Under the pieces are notes generated by a model. The model did no database searches. It was not told the origin of the DNA and saw only the letters and a list, made by a program, of their open reading frames with translations. Source: Gammaproteobacteria bacterium (GTDB lineage: Bacteria > Pseudomonadota > Gammaproteobacteria > SZUA-152). Taken from it: a stretch of DNA of 64,000 nucleotides. Position numbers and translations under genes: made by a program. The stretch is from NCBI GenBank assembly GCA_021647705.1, contig JAKIUF010000008.1, forward strand, positions 60,299-124,298, given 5' to 3'. Shown here one piece after another: positions 33,692-41,024 of the stretch (positions are counted from its first letter, which is position 1; each line of letters begins with the position of its first letter).

Positions 33692-34195
33692 TTATTGTGC
33701 GCGTTTAACCCGACGTTTTTTCCTGCCCTTGCTCTTTTTAGCTATTTTACGGTCGTAAGTTTTTTGCCATTTTGACAGGAAAGCAGCAACGGCTTTTTCC
33801 TTTGCTTCTTCCAGTTTTCGCTCAACTTCAGCCAGTTTTACAGATTCCTTTAATGACTTTTCTGCTTCATGCGCCTTGGCCTTGCTTGCCATCAATGCAA
33901 CTCTTGCCTTTTTCGCTGCATTTTTAGCCGTAACAGCAGCACGCTTGGCAGCAGCCGTTTTTTTGCGTGAAGCTGCATGCATTGCCTTTTCAATTTTACC
34001 GGTGGCGACTTCCAGTGTCTCTTCAGCAGCAACAACCTTTGCTCCCAGTTTTTCTGCTTTGTCTAAAGCAGCACTAACCACTTTTAAAGTTCTTTCATGG
34101 GCTTTGCTCAGCGGCTTTGAAGCAACGACTCGTTCCGGACTGCGTTTTACAGTACGGCGTTTCGCTTTTACCTTTGTTTTTTTCTTTTTGACCAT
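33692..34195 (-). CDS. Histone H1-like Lys/Ala-rich protein
   Basis: A 167-residue protein, very rich in Lys, Ala and Arg, with basic ends (MVKKKKTKVKAKRRTVKR; KKSKGRKKRRVKRAQ) around a long helical, coiled-coil-prone middle. The start at 34195 is chosen because GAGGAG lies 6 nt upstream. Composition resembles bacterial H1-like nucleoid proteins such as AlgP or HctB, though without their regular repeats. A DNA- or RNA-binding architectural role is likely. It stands alone, convergent with pycB. Confidence 0.65.
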   Translation of the reverse strand: MVKKKKTKVKAKRRTVKRSPERVVASKPLSKAHERTLKVVSAALDKAEKLGAKVVAAEETLEVATGKIEKAMHAASRKKTAAAKRAAVTAKNAAKKARVALMASKAKAHEAEKSLKESVKLAEVERKLEEAKEKAVAAFLSKWQKTYDRKIAKKSKGRKKRRVKRAQ

Positions 34196-34346
34196 GTTTT
34201 TCTCCTCAGAGGGAATCAATTAACTATCAAATAGAGTGACAAACAGTTGCTGTGCAAAAATCATACACATGACCAAGTGTATCTTTTTTTTATTGAATAA
34301 CAAGTAAAATATGGATTAAGCGTTAAATGTGAATTAAGGACTAAAT

Positions 34347-34522
34347 TATCCTGTTTTCATGTGTATGCTGGTTGGGCCTGAATAATGAAAATCCAACGCA
34401 AAGGCGCAAAGATGCAGAGAGCGCAAAGGGTTATGAAAATAACGAGAAAATAGAGATAAAAAAATCTCAAATGCTGTGAATTTCTGTGTTCTTTGCATCT
34501 TCGCGCCTTTTGCGTTGGATTT
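34347..34522. repeat. GCAGAG/GCAAAG palindromic repeat, copy 7 (CCAACGC subtype)
   Basis: ATGCTGGTTGGGCCTGAATA flank, then ATCCAACGCAAAGGCGCAAA, a loop of about 75 bp, and CTTCGCGCCTTTTGCGTTGG. Same subtype and flank as the copy at 24098. It occupies most of the 447-bp gap before sbcB; short GTGAATTAAG strings occur on its left (34329), as also at 29651. Confidence 0.8.
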
Positions 34523-34642
34523 TATGATGCTGTGATTCATGACCGAAGAACAGCCTGTTCCAGCGAATGTAAACCAATGACTTTAGCGCTTAATTCATAT
34601 TAAAATGCTCAAATTTGCCAACAGCAGATATTCTAGAAGTGC

Positions 34643-36130
34643 TTATTGATGCATGAGCATTTGTGAATACTCATCAAGTTTGTCCAGCAGCGCCAATTGT
34701 GCAGCACTCAATTTTCCATTGGTCCGTAATTCCGTAATACATGCATTGTACTCATCAAAACCAATACCGGCCCCAGGACTTGTGCCCATCAATCGTGCCA
34801 TACGAAATTCTTCCCAACGGTTTTTTTCAACATCATTCAGTGTATCCGGGTAATTCCTGGCACGATAACGAAATAACATTTCCGCAAGACGTGCGTCTTT
34901 AAAAGGAAGGTCCAGATCCGCCAGGTTTTCAGGTGCTGTATTGAGAATTTTTTCCATGCACACCCGGTCGTCATTGGAAAAAAATCCGCCACTGTAAAGC
35001 ATAAAGTCGGGATCAGTGATGGCTGCAAATACCGGACTGCGATAAATTTCCTGCAACTTTTTAATAAATAGGGGTTGTGCCGACAATTGATCGAGATATT
35101 GTTGTGCCCGTTGCGGATCAAGTTGCCAACGTGTCGCCGCATCCGCCGTGAGTGTCTTTGCAGGAACCACCACCGGGCTTCTGTTAATGTGAATGGTTTT
35201 AACCGGTAATCGAACATCACCGTCAAGAAGCTCATCCTGGCGGGTAAACAGGCGGTCTTTCAATTCATTTTCAGTCAGCGAAAAAAACCGGGCAGGGTCA
35301 ATGCGCAAGTCATAAACGATAATTTCGTTTTTATTCGTCGGGTGTTGTGCCAATGGTGCCACAAGACTGATGCAACCGTGTTCGGCCGGATACATAGATG
35401 AGACATGCAGCACGGGTGTGGGCTGGAACACATTTAGCTGTTGTGCTATTGCCTGTTTGGAACGATGTGTAAAAACATAATGATATAATCTGGGTTGTTT
35501 TTCGCGAATCAGGCGCGCCAGGGCAATGGTTGCCAATACATCCGATACGGCATCATGTGCAGCGTCATGCGAAATGCCATTGGCTGCGGTCAGCTGTTCC
35601 AGCCTAAAGCTGGTTTTTCCATTGTCATGTGTTGGCCAAACTATGCCTTCCGGTCGCAAAGCATGGGTGAGTCGCGCCACATCGATAATATCCCAGCGTG
35701 AATTTCCGTTTTGCCATTCCCGTGCATAGGCGTCATAAAAATTACGGTACAGGGTAAAACGTGTTACTTCATCGTCAAAACGCAGATTATTGTAACCCAC
35801 CACACAGGTATTGGGCTGGGAAAATTCATCATGAATCTGCCGGATAAACTCTGTTTCAGGCACCCCCTCTGCCAGCGCTTGCTGTGGGGTGATACCGGTG
35901 ACCAGACAGGCTTTTGGATGAGGCAGGAAATCATTGGCCGGTTTGCAAAAAACATTTAAAGGCTCACCGATAACATTCAATTCAAGGTCAGTGCGGATGC
36001 CTGCGAACTGCACGGGACGATCACGACGTGGATCAACACCAAAGGTTTCATAATCGTGCCAATAGAGGCTGGGGGGGTTGTCGTTTTGCTGTCGGCTTGA
36101 GCGAGTTATTGCCATCGTATGATTTTTCAC
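34643..36130 (-). CDS. sbcB: Exodeoxyribonuclease I
   Basis: A 495-residue 3'-5' ssDNA exonuclease. DnaQ-type Exo motifs: LYWHDYETFGVDPRRDRPVQ (Asp and Glu of Exo I), CVVGYNNLRFDDEVTRFTLY (Exo II) and SHDAAHDAVSDVLATI (Exo III), followed by the SH3-like and C-terminal domains typical of SbcB. The GTG at 36130 (MKNHTMAITRSS) has no strong ribosome-binding site; the ATG five codons later is an equal candidate. Single gene. Confidence 0.95.
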   Translation of the reverse strand: MKNHTMAITRSSRQQNDNPPSLYWHDYETFGVDPRRDRPVQFAGIRTDLELNVIGEPLNVFCKPANDFLPHPKACLVTGITPQQALAEGVPETEFIRQIHDEFSQPNTCVVGYNNLRFDDEVTRFTLYRNFYDAYAREWQNGNSRWDIIDVARLTHALRPEGIVWPTHDNGKTSFRLEQLTAANGISHDAAHDAVSDVLATIALARLIREKQPRLYHYVFTHRSKQAIAQQLNVFQPTPVLHVSSMYPAEHGCISLVAPLAQHPTNKNEIIVYDLRIDPARFFSLTENELKDRLFTRQDELLDGDVRLPVKTIHINRSPVVVPAKTLTADAATRWQLDPQRAQQYLDQLSAQPLFIKKLQEIYRSPVFAAITDPDFMLYSGGFFSNDDRVCMEKILNTAPENLADLDLPFKDARLAEMLFRYRARNYPDTLNDVEKNRWEEFRMARLMGTSPGAGIGFDEYNACITELRTNGKLSAAQLALLDKLDEYSQMLMHQ

Positions 36131-36378
36131 ACCTGTTCAGAAAATATGTGGAAAATATATCGGAAATTGTTTTTGCTGGCAATTTTCTGCGCGGTTCAAA
36201 TATGCGCCACTTTATTGAAATAGAGAGCAATATTTCAGACAAAAATGACCGCAAAGAACATAAAGAGAAACACTAAAGCTTTTAGTTTTTTACGTTTTTC
36301 AGCCTATGTATTATCGCGTGCTTACCTATTTTTAAGGGAAGCATTCTGGAGCGCACAAAAAACCTGCCTTTTTATTTC

Positions 36379-36786
36379 CTATTTATTAAACTCGCTTATC
36401 AATTTCGTTCGAGTTATTTCAAGAACACTTGTGACTTTTTCCATAACATCATCATCAATTTTAGAATTCAGAAAATCAAGCGCTTTTTCATATTTCAAAT
36501 ATCGGTAATCCTTTTTCATATCTGGATTTACTGGATATAGTTTTTTAACTTCCGTTAAAGGAATGTCTTGAAATACTACAATTTTGATATCATAGGCAGC
36601 GGGTCTAGGCTCACCATGTGACTGCCATTGCCACCACTCCATCCCAACCACTTCACCAGCAATGACTTGCGGCCCAAAATCTGAGTAATCAAGAATAATC
36701 GTATTTTGTTTAACTTGACTCGCACATGCAGCCAACAAAACAAAGGGAAACACAATCAGCAAACGGAGCATACTATTTTCTTTCAT
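36379..36786 (-). CDS. Hypothetical lipoprotein
   Basis: A 135-residue protein with signal sequence and lipobox LLAAC at about residues 17-21. The mature part (QVIAGEVVGMEWWQWQSHGE, then DIKIVVFQDIPLTEVKKLYP) matches no family I recognise. The tail is helical. A second possible start lies five codons in. It stands alone between sbcB and the PP2C gene; upstream and downstream gaps of about 240 bp show no further features except a faint CGCAAAGAACATAAAGAGAA repeat-like string at 36249. Confidence 0.6.
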   Translation of the reverse strand: MKENSMLRLLIVFPFVLLAACASQVKQNTIILDYSDFGPQVIAGEVVGMEWWQWQSHGEPRPAAYDIKIVVFQDIPLTEVKKLYPVNPDMKKDYRYLKYEKALDFLNSKIDDDVMEKVTSVLEITRTKLISEFNK

Positions 36787-37028
36787 GCTTTAATTTTTCC
36801 AGGGATGGCAATTTCTTTTTCAATACAGCGAATTTGCATGAAACGGTGATTTAACGAATTTAAAAAATACCACTTAGGAGCAGGCTCTCTCTTGTACTCG
36901 GCTTTCGTTACGCGAAAATGGAGGGCTTTTAGAACAACACCAACTGACAGCTTTCATATAAAAATTAGCGAAAGGGGGCGAGTTGTTAGCCTAAGTTATT
37001 GAGACGTGACTTAACTGATAACTTGGGC

Positions 37029-37754
37029 TCACGAAGCATCCGAGCTAACAATAGCTGTCACCAACAATGCGGTAACATTGTCGCCACCACCATTGTCCAG
37101 TGATTTCTGAATCATCAAGTCCACTTTCTGGCTTTCATTTAGCTCCAATCGGAGGATTTCCATTATTTCCACAGTCGATACCTCACCGGATAACCCATCA
37201 CTGCATAACAATAATTGTTGGCCATGTTGCAAGCGACCCTGCACACGCCCCACTTCCATTTTGTACAAGTCAGACATACCAATCGCCTGGGTAATGTAAT
37301 TGCGCTGCGGGTGTACCAAGGCTTCTTCGGGTGTAATACGACCTTCATCCACCATATGCTGTACCAGTGAGTGATCTCTGGTGATTTGTGTGAGTTGCGT
37401 ACCATCCCATACATAGGCGCGACTGTCTCCCACCCACACCACATCGAAATAACCATCATCCAGCTTTAACGCCACGGCAGTAGAACCCATGCCGGGTTTA
37501 CCTTCCCCATTATCCACTGCCTTGCGCACAGCATAATGCGCCTGCACCAGTGCTTCTGCCATGGGTTTACCGTTACGAATTTCACGACTGACGCAATCCA
37601 CCACAATACGGCTGGCAATTTCGCCACCGTCGTGACCGCCCATACCATCAGCCAGCACACAAAAGTTGGCATCGGCATCTACTTCATAACAATCTTCATT
37701 ATGCGTGCGCACATTACCCACATGGGTAACATGTCCACAGGTACTAAATGCCAT
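37029..37754 (-). CDS. PP2C-family Ser/Thr protein phosphatase
   Basis: A 241-residue PppA/Stp1-type phosphatase with the metal-binding motifs VRTHNEDCYEVD, LADGMGGHDGGEIAS, VWVGDSRAYVWDG, LCSDGLSG and GGDNVTALLV all intact. It is cytoplasmic, without membrane segments. It is the natural antagonist of the Ser/Thr kinase at 41025-43541, with an FHA-HD-GYP gene between, so a reversible phosphorylation circuit is likely. Confidence 0.92.
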   Translation of the reverse strand: MAFSTCGHVTHVGNVRTHNEDCYEVDADANFCVLADGMGGHDGGEIASRIVVDCVSREIRNGKPMAEALVQAHYAVRKAVDNGEGKPGMGSTAVALKLDDGYFDVVWVGDSRAYVWDGTQLTQITRDHSLVQHMVDEGRITPEEALVHPQRNYITQAIGMSDLYKMEVGRVQGRLQHGQQLLLCSDGLSGEVSTVEIMEILRLELNESQKVDLMIQKSLDNGGGDNVTALLVTAIVSSDAS

Positions 37755-37775
37755 AAATTAATGTCTCGTTGTTGC

Positions 37776-37940
37776 TAGGAGCCTGTCGGGCTTAGGGAAT
37801 CGTAGCGAGGGAAAGTCATTTTGAGTCCATTTTTTTGATCGTTTGAGGCGAATATTGGACATATTCAACGAAAAAGATCGAACAAATGGGCCAAAATGAA
37901 TTTCCCGCAGTAGATTCATCCTAAGTCCGACAGGCTCCTA
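37776..37940. repeat. MITE-like element with terminal inverted repeats
   Basis: TAGGAGCCTGTCGGGCTTAG at 37776 and CTAAGTCCGACAGGCTCCTA at 37921-37940 are inverted copies with one mismatch. The interior is also palindromic (TCATTTTGAGTCCATTT against AAATGGGCCAAAATGA). 165 bp, no gene. It sits between the PP2C and HD-GYP genes. Confidence 0.85.
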
Positions 37941-37958
37941 CGATAGCCAAAAAAATAG

Positions 37959-40019
37959 TTATTGGCTAAACAATTGATAAGCCTGACTGTCGATAAAAAC
38001 ATCGACTAAAATCGGATCTACTTTACCGGTTCTGGCTTCATGATGCAGGATATCCAGCGCCTGATCCACACCCAAACTGCATTTATAGGGCCGGTCACCT
38101 GCGGTAAGCGCATCAAAAATATCCGCCACCGCCATAATGCGCGATTGAACAGGAATTTCATCCCCGACCAGCCCCTGTGGATAACCCGTGCCATCCAATT
38201 TTTCGTGATGGGCATGGGCAATATCGGCAACAGCAGATAATGACGCTGTCCACGGTATATGACTCAAAAAAGCAAACGTGTGACTCACATGCGACTGAAT
38301 TTCCAGACGCTCCTCCGGTGTTAAACTGCCGCGTGCCAAAGTCAGTGCATCCAACTCCGGCGCAGTCAGCAATTGTACATGCTCACCATCATTACCGGGG
38401 AAAATAAAATCGGCCACTGCACGTAAATCATCTGTCACTTCACCCTCCAATACCGAGGGTTCATTGGCGTGCTGAATCATTGCCATAAACCGCTGTAATT
38501 GAGCCACTTCACGAGACAGGCGTTTGTCCATGGCCGCACGACGCAATTTAAACTCTTTCGGGGATAATTCTCCGTGTTGGTCAATCAATTCACGATATGC
38601 CTGTCGCTCCAGACTGGCGTGTGCATAACGAAATCGCGCTTCCAGCACCTCCATTTCTGAATGATACAATTTTTGTGCTTTGATCAATACATGCTCACGC
38701 ACGCCCACCTTACCAAAATCATGCAGCAACGCGGCATAACGCAGTTCCTGCATCTGGTCCCGGCTAAAATTGATATCCCGCAAAATTTTCTGCCCGGACT
38801 GATCCACCACGGTCGCCAAATGTTGGGAATATTCGGCGACACGAAATGAGTGACCTGCGGTCGTCGGATCGCGTGCCTCAATCGCATGCACCGACGCAGT
38901 GACAAAGCTTTCAAACAAATGACCAATATCTTCGTAGAGCACGAAATTTTTCAGCGCAATGGCGACCTGCGCACCAATACCGGTAAGGATTTGCAAATCC
39001 TCTTCACAAAAAGAATGGGTTTCTCTGTAGGTATCGATCTGAATCAGACCCATGACCTCGTTATCCACCAACAACGGTGCGCACATCATGCTGCGAATAC
39101 CCAAACGCTGGATAGACTGCTGATCATCAAACCGATGATCATCTGCTGCATCGCTCGACAGAATGCTGCGCCGTTGACTGACGACTTCATCAACAATAGC
39201 TTCCGACAGTGCCAGCACTTCCCCTTCCTCGGACGGCTCACGTGTGGAAGCTGCAGCGGGTTTGAATTCCTGGGATTCTTTATCACGCAACACGACAAAG
39301 GCTCGTTCGGCGGTGGGAAAAATCACAAAAATAAAATCCATGATTTTGGCAAACAACGATTCCCGGTCATGTTCCCCACCGAGGCCGATACTGACCTGTG
39401 CCATGGCCCGCAAACGGCGCAAGTCATCACTTTCTGATGCTTTTTCACCATCCGTTATCGCCTCCCGCAGGGCATCCACCACTGCCGGCGCATCCAGCAC
39501 TACACTGATTTCCGGCTCTGGAAAATCAACCGGGCAAAACAACATGGAGATATCGGCTTGTGATGCACTCGCGTCCGGGTTGGCAGTGAGTGATAAATCA
39601 AATACTTCTTCATTCAAACCAATTTCGGATGCCCAAGGTGTAGCGGCATTGTTGTCACTGGATGCTTCTGCCGAGTTCAGCATCGGCCGGAAACGCATAT
39701 GCACCCCTCCCACCTGTATATTACTGCCCTCGCGCAAAACACAAGGCGCATCTGGCTGTAAACGAAAAGTGTTAAGAAAGGTACCGTTAGTGGATTGACA
39801 ATCTTCCAGATAATACCGACCACGCTGGATATAAATACGCGCATGCTTGCGGCTTACCCGGGTATCGGCCAGATCAATCCCCCCTTCCTGTATCGGCACA
39901 TCCTCGTCATCACGCCCGATGATGGTCTCGGCCCCTAACGGAAAACGGGTGCCCACCAAAGGCCCATTAAGAACTTCCAGGAAGGCTGTTGCCGATTGTT
40001 GGGATTTCTCGTTATTCAT
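37959..40019 (-). CDS. FHA-GAF-HD-GYP protein (probable cyclic-di-GMP phosphodiesterase)
   Basis: A 686-residue protein. FHA domain about 12-115 (IIGRDDEDVPI, SRKHARIYIQ, STNGTFLN), GAF domain about 205-365, HD-GYP domain about 370-680 with RDPTTAGHSFRV, LLHDFGKVGVREHVL and HHEKLDGTGYPQGL. FHA binds phosphothreonine, GAF senses a small molecule and HD-GYP breaks down cyclic-di-GMP. Together with the phosphatase and kinase nearby, it could couple Thr phosphorylation to cyclic-di-GMP level. A long helical insert within the HD-GYP domain (about 455-560) is unusual. Confidence 0.9.
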   Translation of the reverse strand: MNNEKSQQSATAFLEVLNGPLVGTRFPLGAETIIGRDDEDVPIQEGGIDLADTRVSRKHARIYIQRGRYYLEDCQSTNGTFLNTFRLQPDAPCVLREGSNIQVGGVHMRFRPMLNSAEASSDNNAATPWASEIGLNEEVFDLSLTANPDASASQADISMLFCPVDFPEPEISVVLDAPAVVDALREAITDGEKASESDDLRRLRAMAQVSIGLGGEHDRESLFAKIMDFIFVIFPTAERAFVVLRDKESQEFKPAAASTREPSEEGEVLALSEAIVDEVVSQRRSILSSDAADDHRFDDQQSIQRLGIRSMMCAPLLVDNEVMGLIQIDTYRETHSFCEEDLQILTGIGAQVAIALKNFVLYEDIGHLFESFVTASVHAIEARDPTTAGHSFRVAEYSQHLATVVDQSGQKILRDINFSRDQMQELRYAALLHDFGKVGVREHVLIKAQKLYHSEMEVLEARFRYAHASLERQAYRELIDQHGELSPKEFKLRRAAMDKRLSREVAQLQRFMAMIQHANEPSVLEGEVTDDLRAVADFIFPGNDGEHVQLLTAPELDALTLARGSLTPEERLEIQSHVSHTFAFLSHIPWTASLSAVADIAHAHHEKLDGTGYPQGLVGDEIPVQSRIMAVADIFDALTAGDRPYKCSLGVDQALDILHHEARTGKVDPILVDVFIDSQAYQLFSQ

Positions 40020-40243
40020 GTTAACTCGTATTTGGGTGAGATATTGTCAGAAGGTAACCAGCCTGTCCCATAGACGCAATAGCTGCTATATGTTTCATGT
40101 ATTTCGGTCGTTATATGCTCAGGAGCAAAAAACAGATGACAAACTGGTGTTTTTACACAAGCGCTCCGGAGTAACTAACGTATAATGGGTCGGCGGATTT
40201 AAGCATGTACAATGTAGACCTGCGTTAACACAAAGGACAGGCT

Positions 40244-40759
40244 GTGGATAATAATACTCTGAAAGTACCCAAAAAACTCCGTCCCGTCACTCTGTGGGTA
40301 CACCCGGAAGGTCGTGTTGTCGGCTCCATTTATCTGCGCATACAAAGTCCGCACCATGCCGGTAGCGAACAACCGCTGGAAGTATTAAACGCCTGTGAAA
40401 GTTTTCTGGTATTTAATCGCGACGAACCCGCTGAGCTACGATTCTATAACATAAAATCAGTGATTCGTATCGAATACGAAACCACGGAAGAAGATGACCT
40501 CGTCAACAGCGATAGTACAAACACCCCCATGCACTGTCACTTGCAATTAATGGATGGCTCGTACATCGACGGCAGCATTCATGAATCCCTGCCACCCAGT
40601 CATGCCCGTCTGCTGGATTATCTAAACCGCAACGATGAAGCTTTTATCAAAATACACATGGAAGACGGACTGGTTTATCTCATTAACAAGTCGTACATCA
40701 ATCACGTTCACATCAATGATATCGGTGCCATTCCGACCGAAACTCAGGAAGCTGACTAG
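40244..40759 (+). CDS. Hypothetical protein in the kinase/FHA cluster
   Basis: A 171-residue soluble acidic protein starting at a GTG with AAAGGACAG just upstream. It contains two related segments, LWVHPEGRVVGSIYLRI and LQLMDGSYIDGSIHESL, each followed by a strand-rich part ending FLVFNRDE or FIKIHMED. This suggests an internal duplication of an Sm-like or PilZ-like small barrel. No family recognised. Divergent from the HD-GYP gene and upstream of the HEAT-kinase gene. Confidence 0.6.
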   Translation: MDNNTLKVPKKLRPVTLWVHPEGRVVGSIYLRIQSPHHAGSEQPLEVLNACESFLVFNRDEPAELRFYNIKSVIRIEYETTEEDDLVNSDSTNTPMHCHLQLMDGSYIDGSIHESLPPSHARLLDYLNRNDEAFIKIHMEDGLVYLINKSYINHVHINDIGAIPTETQEAD

Positions 40760-40763
40760 TGCC

Positions 40764-40942
40764 CCATCCAGGTTATATTGACGGACTCAGCGTTGCAATC
40801 ATGTTTTGCGACAAAGCACCATGCGTAGACAATGGCCGGTCAGCATCCAGGACCATGTTTCTCTTCTCGCCTAAAGCATCTACTACTGTCGGTGTCTTGA
40901 ATGTTGATAGACCCACTAAACCCGTCAATATAACCTGGATGG
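40764..40942. repeat. Element with perfect 21-bp terminal inverted repeats
   Basis: 40764-40784 (CCATCCAGGTTATATTGAC...) and 40922-40942 (...GTCAATATAACCTGGATGG) are perfect inverted copies. The 179-bp unit lies directly after the stop of the preceding gene and before the kinase gene. A short plus-strand frame inside was not accepted as a gene. Confidence 0.85.
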
Positions 40943-41024
40943 AGTATTAGGTCTTTCCTGTGGTTTTCATCTTGCCTTTCCTGTCTTTCACTGCCTCTCT
41001 CAGCAGCCCCCCATGGAGTTGTCC

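Noticed and set aside
40759..40950. 63-codon plus-strand frame before the kinase gene
   Set aside because: It lies entirely within the inverted-repeat element and shows no domain.
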